From: Megaleporinus macrocephalus
Taxonomy: Eukaryota > Chordata > Actinopteri > Characiformes > Anostomidae
Assembly: GCA_021613375.1 (NCBI GenBank)
Contig: CM038706.1
Coordinates: 19,287,366 to 19,351,365 of the forward strand
Direction: 5' to 3'
Length of the DNA stretch: 64,000 bases
Below the pieces are notes generated by a model. The model ran no database searches, was not told the origin of the DNA, and saw only the letters and a list, made by a program, of their open reading frames with translations. This document shows, in pieces, positions 1 through 64,000 of this stretch. Made by a program: the position numbers and the translations under genes. How positions within the stretch are numbered: position 1 is the first letter of the stretch; each line of letters starts with the position of its first letter.

Positions 1-180
1 TGCTGTTCATAATCATGGAAGATATCAATATCAAGTCTATATATAAATCAATGAGTATAAATTAACTATTTATAGCTTTAGTTCTTTGTGTAATTCTTGT
101 TGTTATTATTCCATACCTTGCATTTTAGAAAGCTAAGATTTGTCCTATTAATTTAAAAACATCAGCTGCCCGTTTCATAA

Positions 181-220
181 TTCAAACATGTTATGAGGAA
201 TTCAAACATGTTATGAGGAA
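181..220. repeat. Perfect 2 x 20-bp tandem duplication
   Basis: The 20-bp unit beginning ttcaaacatg occurs twice back to back without a mismatch, which suggests a recent slippage or duplication event. Confidence 0.9.
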
Positions 221-872
221 AAGACAAACAGAAATGGCCTGTAAATACATTAATGTTCAGTTTAAGTTAAAAATGTTTATTTTAATTCTCCTTAAAAGTT
301 CTATGGTTTTGTTCAGGCAGCAATGATATACCTCTCTGTGAGTGTTTCAGAATGGCCAGCACAGTTCTGCAACTCCTTATTGAGGCTTTCAACACAACTC
401 TTAGACCTTAGACACCTTTACACACAGAGTTTGATGATGGTGGAACTGTGCACACTGGCTGAGACACATTAACAGCTAGTTGGCGAGGAGGTAAGTGAAG
501 GAGGAAAGAAGGAAAAGGAGGAATAAGGAGGAGTATTAACCCAGGCTACAACATTAGAGGAGCAGGAGGAGCAGGAGGAGGCCAGGGAGGGAGAGAGGGA
601 CAAAGAGGACAACCCGGCCCGACTCGGTAAAATAGAGCCAGGAGTCACAGGCCAAGGTGCAGGGGAGGAAAAGGGGAGAGGAAGACCTGTAGAAAAAAGA
701 GAGGAAGACAAGAGGAGGAAAACAGTAAAAACAGCAGCGTGTCTTATAGGTCCTCTTCAGCACCATCAACTGAACTGACCATCAATGCACAGGCAATGAG
801 CTTTTAGCATCCATCACAGATGTAGCCAGTTGGAGTGCACCCATGATCTCTCAATGATATTTTCTCTTACGG

Positions 873-888
873 CCAGTAGAGGGTGCTG
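873..888 (+). promoter_or_regulatory. Possible CTCF binding site
   Basis: CCAGTAGAGGGTGCTG fits the vertebrate CTCF core (CCA-NYAG-RGGGC-RSY) with one clear deviation (GT for GC). This is motif evidence only. Confidence 0.35.
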
Positions 889-1547
889 AGGGGAACATTG
901 ACATGTCCTGACTTTCAAGGTGGAAGTTATTCAAGCAATAACTCAGGAAATTAGTGTTAATAGGAAGGAAGCACACGGCTATTCTGGGAGGATGAGGGGA
1001 TGTAAGAGATACACAGCTGAGAAGCGTACACATGTGCTCTTTTAATTACAAACAAAAAATATTCTTTTTGCAGGACATTTTAAAGAGTATGCTACCATGA
1101 TATAGTTACATGCTCTTAAAGCTTCATTTCTGTATTTAAAATATGTCCACAAGAGTAAACGCAGGTATAGATTAAAATGAATCTGCAAAAATAAGAACTC
1201 AATATTTCCTAATAACCCAACATTTATACAAGTCCTTCTAACAGCCTCATCAAATAAACAGCAGCATATACAAGTGCCACTATCACAAGCAGCGGTGCTG
1301 GAACCTAGCATGCTTCTGCTCAGTTTACCAGAAATTATTACGTTTGAAAACAGGAACTGAACAAAAGGCTTCTATCCTACTATCTGCAAAAATTCCAGCA
1401 CATTCTATGCCAAATTTCACCAATATGATGGGAGCAGAACCATGCTGGGTTTGAGTTTGACCCAAACCTCCCTCTTAGGAGAACACTGCGTTACTGTCTT
1501 CTTATGAAGGCAATAACATTCTACAAACAGCATCCAACAAATCTTAC

Positions 1548-52349
<50,802 letters not shown>

Positions 52350-53564
52350 CTGCAACAGAGAAAAAAGAGAACAAAAACACTATTAGTCACATTAAATAAC
52401 ATAAACATTATTCAACTTTGGTCATTAAACACTAAAGATGAGCAGAATAATGTCCTATCATTTACACTTTAGGCAGCTGGAATTGTATTTAGCCAGCCTA
52501 AAGTAACAAGGACCACACCCTGTAGACAGCTTATATTTTCTGCCAAACCAAGCCCATCTGAAATCAATGCATCAACTTCTTTTTCTCCCACTCAGTATAC
52601 AATATAAGGCTCTCTGAGGAAAACTGGAGGCAGGTAAAGGTCTTCTGTAGTGACTCATCCTGGCAGCTCAGTACATAAATACAGTTGTTTAATTTAAGCT
52701 CTGTGTTTACAGTATAGTAGATCACAGGCCTGATCTCAGGGCTCCTCCAGAGAGAGCCGGCTGCTTTCTCTGGCAGTGTGCTGCAGAGTCAGCCCACCAG
52801 CTTGGAGACGGAGGCAAAGTCTCACACGAGAGCATATACACTGGGATACAGCTCACACAGACCAGAACCAGAATTGTCTATTTGCCAAGTAAATGTTCAT
52901 TAACAAGGTATTCGTTCGGGTAAGAGCTCACACAATTACACCAAACACAAGAAAACACCCAAAATGTAATACATATTAATACAAGAGCACACATAATAAG
53001 AAAATAAACAAGGAAACACAGTCTCATTGATGTGAAGCACCACTCTTATTAATAGGGATATAACAGTACACTCACAACACTATGCCCACAATTTGGTATT
53101 TTGAGCAGAATTTAAATGGAAACTAAGACTATAAACACTTTACTGCTCTTCTTTCTAATGACACTGTAGCTGAGAGACAGGGGGAATGGAGGAGGTGCTG
53201 ATTGAAGCTGACCGTTTACAAAGTGCAGTTACATTAGATGGCATAAGTAATAAAATGTTCATTCTCCGTGGTGTATTGTCGCATCTCCACTTTGGCATGG
53301 TTTTGCATTGTGATATCATATTTTTACGATGCACTGTTACACTTCAACTTATCAAACAGCAAACTCTATTTGAGTCCCCTTGTGAAGCCTGTAAAATGTG
53401 AGTGAATCAATTCATGACATGCTTTGCAACAAACTGCAGCACTCTAGAAGTGTAGCACAGCAGACAGCATAAGAGGGCTTAAGCTGTATTTGCGTAACAA
53501 CAGACAGGTAAAGTATAGGTTATGTATGCAACGCTAAATGCTCTTGAGCACAATACATGTAATC

Positions 53565-54070
53565 TTAAAACCAGAGGTGCCAGAAAGGGTTTTCTGTATG
53601 ATGCTATAGAAAAACTAAATCACTGAAGAATGTTTAGAGAATCATATTTTTAAACGAGAGGAGTAAGAAACTCTACATAATTTAAAGGATCTAGCAAGAA
53701 ACCTTAAATTGGCAGAGAGCCACTACATAACGTGAAGCTTCCTCATACTTTTAAAAGGTTCTTCATGCCCATAAATCTCCTGTTCTAAGAAGGTTCTTTA
53801 GGGAACCAAAAGTAGTTATTCTGTGACATCAATCAATAACCACTTGGAGGTAGTATTTTTGGAGATCTCTTGAAAAAAGAATTGTGCATACATGGACCTC
53901 GGCTCAGATGTACAGTTTAATGGGTGAAGAACTGTTACGTTATATGGAGATCCTTTGAACTTTAATAAGGTGTATTTACACATTTTCTAAAAAGAGTTTT
54001 TAATGAACCACAACTGGTTATTCGATGGCCCTGTTGCCTTGTTTTACATCTTTATTTTTTCAAGGATGTA
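53565..54070. mobile_element. 'aaggttc' MITE-like element
   Basis: The left part reads cttaaaaccagaggtgcc and agaaagggttttctgt. The interior has aaggttctttagggaacc, and the right part gaaccacaactggttattc. The ends are imperfectly inverted. Short atgta words flank it (53557-53561 and 54066-54070), possibly a target duplication. From memory the family is very frequent in teleosts. No coding capacity. Confidence 0.55.
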
Positions 54071-55659
54071 GGGCAAGCAGTTGACGTACATACAAGCTAT
54101 ACCTATACATACAACCTATATACAACCTACAGTCTACAGACAGCTCTAACATCTCTAGCATCTCATTTAACATTACAGTGCCACATACTAAACAACTTTT
54201 TCTGTATAATTCTGTAGTCAATAAAAATAGTCAATAGATAATAAGAGTTAAGAGATGCTAATATAAGAAATAATCAAGCAATATTGTGTCCTTAACAAAC
54301 AAAAACAGACTGTCCACTGCATCTGACTGGAAGTGGCCTGTGCCACCAATCTCCATGTTTCATTCTAGCCCAGGCCAGCCTGTGTTGCTCAAAGCGTGTT
54401 GCTTCCCTCATACCATGTAGTGCATGTAGTTGTGTGGTTGCACTCTCGTGAGGGTAAGGCTCAGCATACACAGTCACATTAAGGCAAAAGTATACATCTT
54501 AAGTCTTGTCATTGACAAATGGCAAAATCAGTCATGACAAATCATTTCCTCACATGTCACATGAAATCATCAAGATCAACTCCTCCAGGGCTTATTTCTC
54601 TGGAGGACTGGACAAGCACAAAGCAAACCATCAAAACAATTTGTGGCACACAGCAAAATATTTCCAAAAGTGAAAAATCAAATCAAGCTGTTGCACTGCC
54701 ATAGGGAGCACATAAGGATGGAATAATAGAGTCCTTTCGCGGCTGCTTACATCCAAAGAGCATGAAAATGGAAGCTGGCGTATGATGGCTTAGCTCTTAA
54801 ATGGCCTGAGGATGAAGAGAGACTGAGACAAGCACATGAAGTCGGGAGTCAGTAATTGAGAAGAATGGATGCGAGAAAGAACAGGAGTTATTTTTAAATT
54901 TGACCTAATAGACAAAGATGTCTCCAAACATAACGTCCTCCACAAGAACGTGGAGAACCCTGACCACTCCTACAGGCTGCCCATAATTCAGACACATGCA
55001 ATAACTAAAACAGGCATAAGTAATGGTGTGGTCACGCCGGTGACAAACCTTTCCTATGGGCCCTGCATTATTCTTCCCTTTCCTGTTTTGAGAGGCCGGT
55101 ATTTTTCTAGTAATCAGAGCAGACATTTATCAAAGCTGCTGCTGAGGCGGCAAGCACTATTTCAGAACCGAAAGCGGTAATATGTCAGGACGGAGCGGAC
55201 GCTACACACACAAGAAACGTGTGGTCACACAAGAATGCCGGACCAATCACAGCCAATTAATCAAAAATGCCCTGGCACGCTAGCTTTTTTGCCAAATACA
55301 CACTGAGTCACTCCATAGTAACCACATGCAGGGAACACTAGAATGAGCAGAAACTTATTAACATCTCAAAGCCTGTGTTAAATTAGTCACATAAAAAATA
55401 TCCCTCAAATAGAGCGCAGTATTCCGAGGTTTGGTAGCTGTGAATTTACAGCTTTTTAAAATTAACACATTGCAGGCTTGGAAAGCTCTGAGCACTTGTT
55501 TAGAAATTTTTCACTCCTACAGTGACTGTAGATGTGTGTAAGGGATTTTACAAATTACAGAAGTTCACTCAAGCACATTAGGCCTACCTAGGTCCTCATC
55601 ACACCCTACAGCACCCACTCTCCAGTCCATACAGCTCATATATGGTTATATATTACTGC

Positions 55660-55745
55660 TGTTGGGGTAAAACGTTGAATATCCAAAATAATAACTTTAA
55701 ATGAGAAGGAATAAATGTTCCTTACTTTTAATGTAAGTCAAAGAA
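55660..55745 (+). repeat. Dispersed repeat family, copy D (diverged)
   Basis: Shares 'tgctgtt', 'atccaaaataataacttta' and 'cttttaatgtaagtcaa' with copies A to C, but with many changes. Confidence 0.45.
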
Positions 55746-58700
55746 CTCATCAGTTTCCCAAGACAACTTGGCCTATTTCTTCTGGTCCATTACAAAGTTT
55801 ACGCACCATGTAAAAGGGCATCAGAAATAAAGAAACCAAATTTTATTCTGACAGCAGCGAAATGTTAAGCTAGAAAGATAACATGTTATAAGCAATGTAT
55901 CAATCTAGTGTGATTTTCCACAGGGGAACAGCACTTGGCAGCCAATCAGATCAGAGATCATTTGTGTGTTGTAGCCACCTACTACAGGCTGGCGCTGGCT
56001 CAGAGAGAATCTGGAGGTATGGCTATACACGCAAAGGTTCATGGTAGCCTATCCAACAAAGGGATTGTTTATGTCGGTTACTGTTGCTGTTAGTTTAAGT
56101 TATGCGTACATGTTTTATGTGTTATTCTGTGTCGGGAAGTGGGGTTCTGTGTTTATGTGTGGATCACTGGTGGTGTAAATCCTGTGGTTGGTGGTGGCCT
56201 CCTCCTCAAGTTTGGTTCTTTGTATGTGCCCTTCTTCCCTGTGTATCATCACTGAGTGCTTCTTCCGAGTAGAACCATGACCCTTCGTCTGTCAACTTGA
56301 TTTTAATATTACAATATATCATCTCTATCACTTTAGATACGAAGATATGGCTATTACTACCATTTACCATTCTCAGAACACTCCACAAAGATTGAAGACA
56401 CATTAACAGAAACCAGTTTCATTCTAAAGGATAAAGACAGTTTGGAAAGTGTTCATAAAAAATGATTCCATATTAAAAAATATGGAAAATAACAAAATAC
56501 ATGTAGGATATACCAATTAAAAGATGATCAGTTTCCAGGCAACATAAGACTGAAGTTACACTTAAAAAGAGCCTGCATATGCCCCAATGTGAAGTGATTG
56601 TCAAGTTTTTTGTAGTTGACACACAATTAACTTAAGATGGACTGAACACCACCAAAGCCGGAAAAGCAGAGAACCTTCTACAAAGGCTTGGCTGCGGTGG
56701 CGGTACAAGTGCTGGCCTGAGTGACCAATTTGGTGCAGAGTTAGGGCACTGAGGTTTGAGGAGCGGTGGAGTGAAAGGTGAAACCCTATACGCAGGCATG
56801 TGGAAGCGTGTACTCGGATTCCTGACGCATTCTGGGCTCACCACCACTTCCTGTCCTGCAAGCCGACTCATGGACATCTACAGACAGCCTTCGTCCAAAA
56901 GCACATCCAGCACTTGCTTGAAATATACCGCATAACGACCGTGCCCAGAGGAGTCCTGCTGTAATGTGGTCTGCTTGATGCAGATTATTGCTCAGGCATT
57001 AAACGGCACATGCTGTAAACACGGCACATATAAAGCACATTTAGTGCGTTTGTGTAAATATTTATACAGGTGGAACATTAATCTGGGATTCAGTACAATG
57101 AGCAATGCAAAGATCGACCGCTGTCTAGCTTTGGGTTGGACTCATATCACAAACACCTGTTGTCTACTCCTTATGCAAGGACAGTAAGATGGAACTGGAG
57201 ACTTCTGTTGGATAAGTACACACACACGCCAAGGCTCGGTCAATGCAGCAATGTATAGCATACACAAAATTCAGTGCTGGCTAATTTCTTACATAAGCTA
57301 CATCTCCTAGAATGTTGAGGAAACTGATATTGCATGTGACAGTATGGGAAATATATTTTACACGTGAGAAACTGAGAAATGTATTCCAAACACTATACAG
57401 AATCTTTTTAAAAATCATACATTTACAAATATATTTGATAAATATTAGCTGGAATCAGGACAAAGATAGTGTTTAATATTTTATTATTATTAATAATCAC
57501 AATAATAATTCTTCAAGCAAGTAGGCTATAGCTGCCAGCCTATATATCAACTAAATATGATTCTGTAACTGCCTGGAGAATTTGTACACAATTCAATGAC
57601 GTGGTTCCGCCGGTCAGATTTCAGAACCAGTATTGGCTTATGTAATGATAAACATAATTAGCATTCCTCTGTTTTCCAAAAGTATGCTCTATGATAATTA
57701 ACCTTTCTCAGTGATAAAGCCAACCCAGGCCCAGTGGGACCCCAGCTCCAGACCATCCAAGTCCCACTCTAGAGATCCAGGAATAACCCCTGAAATTCCG
57801 TGCCCCAAAATACCCAAGGCCCATTTCCCACCACCACTCCCCTTATCCTTGGCCAGTCTCTCAGATTCCCATCTCCTCCAATAGCCCCTGTAAACACGCA
57901 GCACCAGCCAAGAACAAATGTGTCGTCTTTCAGCCTTCCGCACTGTAAGCACAGTACAGGAATGTCACGGCAGAGAAGGAGACAGGCACCTGAATAAAAT
58001 AGCTAAACGTTTGGCTTGGCCACCAAGGGTTGTATTTAAGGCATGAAGAAACTCTGTGATGCTTCTGTAACTTCAAATTAGAAGATCCGCAAAACGCTGA
58101 ATTTACTCCTCGGATGCATTGAAGCATAAGGTGTGTGTCCGCTCACAGGCTTTCAGTCTCCAAAGAGAGTCCCATTAAATCTTTTTGCCAGAAGTTACAT
58201 AAGCAGTAAACTGTAAACTACGTTTTCAAGGGTGTGCATCAAGCTAATAAAAAAAATGAAATGAACTTTTGCACTTTTCCCCCCATATCCTACTGAATCT
58301 GGGAAAATCATTGAACGCGTTTCATGCCTTTTCACAACTCTTATATATAACCTTGTCAAATATAAGTTTGCCCAGGCTCCAAATAAAAATACGGTTATGT
58401 GACCATTTCAGGCGGCAGAAGAGATTAGTTGGCTTGCCTGAAACAAAGGATACCCTTCTCCACGCACCTCTCCCGTCCTCAGGGAGTCAATAAACTTTAA
58501 ACAAAGGCCCTATCAGGTTTAGATAGCTCCACAAAAACCTCAAGTCTGGAAAAGCCAACAGTCCATCATGCACACTCCTCCTGTGGTGAGGCCCAGCACT
58601 CTCCTGAGGAGCCTCACCTCAACAAATGGCCACATTTCCAAACAAAGCAAAGGCCTGGACACAGGGTCAGACAGCAGCACCTCGACTTTTTTCAGTCGGT

Positions 58701-60587
58701 CTGCTCGTGAGCATCTCTTGCTGCATTGTTGCCTTGTTAAACAACAGTCACAGTTCTAATATGGATCAGCACACAAAGTGTTTTCCACTCTTGGCTCAGG
58801 CTGTTCTGACATCATGCACTGAAAATTCTGATGGAGAAAAATGGGGATGCAAAACTACATGAGCCAGCTGTGGCAAAAGATAACTTGGAACCAGCAAGAG
58901 TGAAGAAGTTGACTATGACTTGAGTGGGTCTGCCCACTCAATGCACTGCGATATTCAGTAAATGAAAAAAATAATAATAAAGTGAGTGCAATTTAGTACT
59001 GGTAGCTACAGCACGTGTTTTATTTTCTATTCATGTTTTTTTATTTTTACCTCCGGTCCATTGTAGCCGTTCCTGGAAGGCCTAAAGAAGGTTGAAGTGG
59101 CCTTTACCTATTATGCTCCTTGAGGCCAAGTTGTGGTGATGTGGAGACTGAAATATTTTCCCAAACAGTCCTCAGAGCTGAAAAAGTGAGCCACTAAGCC
59201 CGAGATTAAATAATTACAGCAAGCCTCTTACAGGAGATCACCACAAAGACACCATTGTGCTGGTGCCAGAACAGCCACTATTAACCCGACTTTACCATTA
59301 TTCTCCCAAATTGCTCTCAGGAGGAAAAAGTATACATTTAAAAATGTGAACAGCTCCTCCAGTCTCAGTAGAAGAAAGGCTTCCCACTCCAATCCACTGA
59401 GCTGAGTTGTGAGCTGGAACAGCACATAAATCTTGGCTTTTTCTTTCCTTCTCCATCTAAATCAAAGACCTGGGGCGCCAACAATTGAAATGTGGCCCTA
59501 GAGAAATTCATCCATAATTGCAGGCCTACGTTATGTCCAGGAACAGGCGCTGGAGCCTGTATATGAACACCTATCACTACTCTATAATCCAGTTTTGACA
59601 TGACTGCGCAGGGTAAGACCACATCACAGTCCTCGTGCCCTGTGGATGGATGTAGCAGAGATCCCCAAAAACAATGAAACAGTCTGCTGCAGCTTCAAAT
59701 ACCAGGTTGGATTTCTTTGACTTATGATGTACTATAAAAGCGTGGTCAGGATGTCACTACGGGGGCACTGAGTTTAATGAGCTCCTGCCCTGTCTCCTCT
59801 TCGCCCGATGGCATGAACTGCAATGTACCAACATTTGAAGCCTTTGTTTGCTCCAATCTTTTGTTGGGTCCTGCTCAATGAATCAGAGGCACAAAAGGAA
59901 AAGTCAGGAAGTAAAAGAACCATTTGACTTCATTAGCAAAAAAGGAGTGCTTTGAAGTGACAGGAATGTCAATGGGGCCACAGAGAGAAGTAGCTTCCCA
60001 TTTTTTATCCACACCCTTCAGAAAAAATCCTCGGTTACTGGCCCTCAGGTCAGCTTATCTGTCACGAATCAAATGCAGATTCAAAACAGCAGAATTGCAT
60101 TAACACCTGCTGGATCCCACAGATGCGTAAGGCATTATGCTTCAGCAGCAGAACTGCCACGGGCATGGAGAGACAAGACGCCGTACAGAATATGACGAAA
60201 AGAACAACCAGTTTACAGATGCATGCAAAAATTTGAATGTGTCCAGACAAATAACATGCTTTGTTGATTTAAAGGGAAAATATGTTAGAATATCCCCAAC
60301 ATTGATAGTGAATTGTATTTATTCACTTTTTTTTTTGCTCTTGGTGTCCCCCTACAGTTGCAGAGGGTAAATTCACCATTACACCACAGTCGCAAATTGC
60401 GCTATGAGTCCCCTTATGGACAGATGTACATGGGTAGTTGTTGATGAGCTGAAGGAAGCAGAATCTGACACCCCTGCGCATGCACACGGCTTATTAACAC
60501 TACAGATTACACTCATTAATTCAGTTGTTGTCTGAAGAGTCCATATGACTCTTCAGTGTCAAGAGGCTCATAAGACAACATCAGAAT

Positions 60588-61053
60588 TAAGGTGTGCCAT
60601 ATCGTATCGTACACAATAATATCGCCAGCATTTTTGAACATTGTGAACGATATTATACCCTAAAGTTTTTTGCCATATCCCCCATCCCTAATTATCACAT
60701 CAGGGTACTACTTTTTTACTGTTTAGAAAAAGAAAAATTCACACTTTTCTCATTTCTCATTATATATCTACTAGAGACAGATTTTATCTGTCCAGTATCA
60801 TTCATTTTACTTCAGTCCTGCATATATGGAGATATTTAAAGTGCATTATTTAGAATCGTGACATTCTGGATCATTGACTCCTGTTACAATCTGATGAAAA
60901 TTCTTATCATATCATATCATATGCAATAATAAAATTACATTTTCATTTTGTTGCAGTAGTATACTTGTTTTGTCATATCGCCAAGAGTATTGTTATCGCG
61001 AACATACCATGAAATATTGTGATATTAGTGTAGGGCCATATCGCCCACCCCTA
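60588..61053. mobile_element. hAT-type MITE with perfect 8-bp target duplication
   Basis: A 466-bp element that begins taaggtgtgccatatcgtat and ends catatcgcccacccccta-like (…cgcccacccctA at 61053), giving imperfect terminal inverted repeats of the tagggGTGggcgatat type. It is flanked on both sides by atcagaat (60580-60587 and 61054-61061). An 8-bp duplication is the hallmark of hAT transposition. The interior has no transposase, so it moved with help from another element. Confidence 0.85.
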
Positions 61054-64000
61054 ATCAGAATATTCCAGTATGTTATTGCAGGACGTTGCAAATTATCACA
61101 GCTTATTGGTGTGAGATTGAAAAAGACTATCTAAATGTCTGGTATGATATGAATGTATTTCTTTATATGTTAGCTTAAATGAGTACTGAGGTTGGATTAC
61201 CTTCAAAATTCAGAAAAAAACTCAAAGCTCTGCAAGATACCAAGCCATACAGCAGGCTTTCCATGGCACGTATAGGCTACGAGAGAGAGATGGTGTTCCC
61301 CCTATTATAAGTCAACATACCATCAAAACTGATTCTGAAGCTGTTTTTTTATATTAAAGTAAAACTGTTACATAGTGCTGCTTTAAATTCAGCATTTTCT
61401 GAAAATGTTCTGTGTTCAATTCACCAAACAAACAGTAACTGTGCACTAAAATAGAGGGTGTGTTCATGTAATTTCACTTAGGAAATCCACAAAACATGTA
61501 AATTGACCAGGTGTGCCCAAACTTTTGCATACACTGGTGCAAACGGACTTTTCAAAAGCCAGCTGTACACTTCTAAGAGTGTACAGATTTCTATTAAAGA
61601 AGTCCAAACCATCCCTGACCAGGAGAACTTTATGTGGTCTCACGCTGATGTTTGCACAGTGTCAAATGTTTGCTGTAACTGTGAGAGAGCAACAAACAAC
61701 CTTTATGGTGTGAAACTATCCGGTGTTAAGTTGGATCTTAGCCCGAGGAGCAGGATGACTGAGAGGTGTCAGAAAGGAACAGCAGATTAGGAAGGTTCAG
61801 ATAGGATGCGATATTATGTCATGTATCATAAATACATAATTAATCTCAGTCCAACGTGAGAAATGCTGACTACACAGTGCGAGCCTCTGACCTTATTCAG
61901 TGATAAAGTGCTTTAAAGTGCGTTACTATTACTCCAGCATAATTTTTCATGCTAATTGCCTGGTGAAGGAGCAGTCTGGGACAAGAAGGAGCCAAAGTTT
62001 TCCTCTTTACACAAGCAGAAGCAAGGTTTGATTAACAAACACATTACTTACTGAAGACAAATGGTTGCTTGTGTAAGGTTAAAATAACATCTCAATTACT
62101 GCTGAACCGATAGCCTTACACTTACAAGTGAGATTTGGCTTTTTTTATGCTTCTGCTATGACAATACTAATTGCAGAGTGCGTATTTGCAAGGCCTGCTT
62201 TGACCTTAGGGAACTTTAACTACGACAGTTATGTTAGGAGGGTGATAAAAGACAAGATTAGTGCTCTTGTTTTGAAACGGATCTCTCCTTGTATTCCAGC
62301 AAAAAAAAAAGAAAATAGAAACTTAAGGGTAAAGAAAGCACACAATACAATCCATCAACACAAGAAGAAAATCACATACTGCTGACAAATGTCGTAATTT
62401 TCCAGGCAGAAAAAAAAAACTCGTTCCTGAGATACCAATTAGTCTCCTTTATGATCCGGCCTTGTGTTACTGCCTAAACGTTCTCAGGGAGAAATTCAAA
62501 CAAGCCATGAGTAGGCCTAAAGTGGTTTTACTCAAAAATGACATCAGTCTTAGCTCAGGCTCGAGTCAGACAAATTTGTTATCGAGTTTTGTCACATAGG
62601 CTAAATGAAGGACTGCAGGAGTGGGGTTGTCCCAGAGGACCACCATGCTGAGGGCTTAACTGCCAGTCATTTACATTTAAGCACTGCATCCCAGAGCAAA
62701 AGCTAGGTATGATGGGGTCTTAGCGAGCCTGCGACTGCTGCTATTGGGTTACTGAGGGAACAACACGGCATCTTGCCATGCCAGGAGTTATTAAAACAGA
62801 AGCTTGATGAGCGGGCTTCGGTGGCATTGCTGAAATAAACGGGGAGCACCTTGATGCTTTTCACATGTGCATTTCAGCAATGGCATTTGGCCAAGAGCGC
62901 TCTACACACACCGTGCCTGGTGTTAAAAGTGCCTATCAAATGAGTGTTGCCTGCTGGCTGATGGCAAAAACAGAGCCGTTGGAATAAACATCACACGCAG
63001 GCACAAAAGTGTTAAAAGAGCCGCACAGTGGTCCTGCTGGGGGGCCAAATGGAGAGTAACTAGGCAGAATTGCCTGAGTAATGTATTTATAATACGATTG
63101 CAAGTGTTTTTATATTAGCTCAAAGGGAGGCTCTGGCAAGACACACTGCACCAGTACTGTAAAATGGTATGTAGTGAACAGGGCTTGGGATGGCTTACAG
63201 TGGTCTAACCAACAGTGTAAAATGCTGTATAGCAAGCATGGCCTGCATAAAGTAAGAAGCCATAAGAGGGTGTGCATTGCAGTTATTTTATAAAAAAAAG
63301 GACAAAGACAATATAATAAAATACAACAATAATCGAGATATAACTGAATGTTAACATTTGACTATGACTGCCAAGCAACATGGCTAATTATTTCTCCATG
63401 AACAGGACAACAGTTTGATAATAACTAGCCACATTAATCCTGGTATGAACTGATGTGTCTTGCATGTGTGTTGAGTATTTTACAATGTCTTTGCATTTGG
63501 CTCAGCCATAATCTGAATATAAATATTTGGGTAAAATAATGACTCAAGTAGAAATTTCTTCATAAAATCTAACTGAGCACAACAGTATTGGGTCAAAAAC
63601 TAATTAAGCACTTAATAGAACTGCAGTGGAACTCTGTAGCTCTGTTCTACTTTGTTTGGGATACTTTTGGTCTACAAAGTGCTAAATCCAAAGTCACCAA
63701 CAAGAGACATTGAAATTAAACACAAAAATAGAAATGAGTAACTAACATGAATGGCTTTTATAGACTAATATACTTGATTATGATTTGAAACTTCTTAGGA
63801 AACTAAAAACCTATCATAAAGTAGTACTTGAGTGAATGTTACTAGTTATCACTAACAATCAGATTTTAGAACCTAGAACTATAACTAGTTTTCTAAATTG
63901 GTGCAAATAGTACATGGTTAGCATGAACTGCATGTGCTTTGTTTGAATTCTGAGAAATGGAGATTGATAACAGTTGGTTACGCCTGTCAAGCAACATACT

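Larger units (their letters stand above)
1..1547 (-). other. col13a1 3'-side intron sequence
   Basis: No collagen exon is recognisable on the minus strand here, so the final COL3 and NC4 exons lie further left. It holds a perfect 20-bp tandem duplication at 181-220, a polypurine tract (plus strand) at about 484-725 and a CTCF-like motif at 873-888. Confidence 0.6.
52350..64000 (-). other. col13a1 intron 1 (partial), at least 11.6 kb
   Basis: The microexon needs an upstream exon ending in phase 1, expected to read Cys-Pro-Pro-G. No such donor context was found to 64000, so exon 1 with the membrane anchor is to the right. Contents: a MITE-like repeat (53565-54070), repeat copy D (55660-55745), the hAT MITE (60588-61053), and non-repetitive stretches of more balanced composition at about 54870-55200 and 62440-63070. 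Confidence 0.65.

Noticed and set aside
57698..57952. Glycine-containing minus-strand frame (84 residues) in intron 1
   Set aside because: Glycines are not spaced every third residue and there are no bounding splice sites.
59053..59083. Possible 31-bp exon (AG acceptor after CTTCTTT, donor GTAAAA) that would end in the right phase for the microexon
   Set aside because: Its translation has no likeness to the expected Cys-Asn-Cys-Pro-Pro-Gly and the donor is weak. I consider it a chance match.

Overview
The window is vertebrate nuclear DNA, most likely from a ray-finned fish. It has GT-AG introns of 80 bp to 7 kb, long CA and TA microsatellites, and several short transposon families that I recognise from memory as typical of teleosts. 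There is no operon structure, no RNA gene that I can see and no second protein-coding gene.

Almost everything belongs to one gene on the minus strand, a transmembrane collagen that I identify as the type XIII alpha-1 chain (col13a1). I trace 38 coding exons from 52349 (N-terminal side) down to 1548 (C-terminal side), 1,667 coding bases or about 555 residues. Both ends lie outside the window. Exon 1, with the cytosolic tail, membrane anchor and NC1 domain, must be right of 64000. The last part of COL3 and the C-terminal NC4 must be left of position 1. All 38 exons have AG acceptors and GT donors, and 37 are whole-codon exons that mostly start on a glycine. The exception is an 8-bp microexon that completes a split glycine codon.

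Read N to C, the domains are: COL1 (52349-28960, ten exons, with the Leu-Ser-Ile-Ile interruption), NC2 (28860-25877, with one cysteine and a basic Lys-Arg-Leu-Lys end), COL2 (23746 to about 9207), a short NC3 (about 9206-9067) and most of COL3 (8976-1548). Several exons match my memory of the human chain nearly residue for residue, for example Gly-Gln-Pro-Gly-Thr-Arg-Gly-Phe-Pro and the NC2 exon Gly-Val-Cys-Gly-Asp-Tyr. The protein would be a trimeric type II membrane collagen of cell-matrix junctions.

Layout by coordinate: 1-1547 intron; 1548-3791 four COL3 exons; 6795-11496 a dense cluster of 16 exons; 11497-18535 the largest internal intron; 18536-25939 seven COL2/NC2 exons; 28834-32439 the NC2 cysteine exon and five COL1 exons; 35549-52349 the first COL1 exons, spread widely; 52350-64000 intron 1, in which no exon is recognised.

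The introns hold the unusual non-coding structure. There is a 1.7-kb, 24-bp minisatellite built as a giant inverted repeat (37138-38801), a hAT-type MITE with a perfect 8-bp target duplication (60588-61053), a second MITE carrying a TA microsatellite (31866-32299), a decayed Tc1/mariner transposase (33400-34080), two copies of a MITE-like 'aaggttc' repeat, a four-copy dispersed repeat, possible CTCF sites, and CU-rich tracts on both sides of two exons that may be alternatively spliced.
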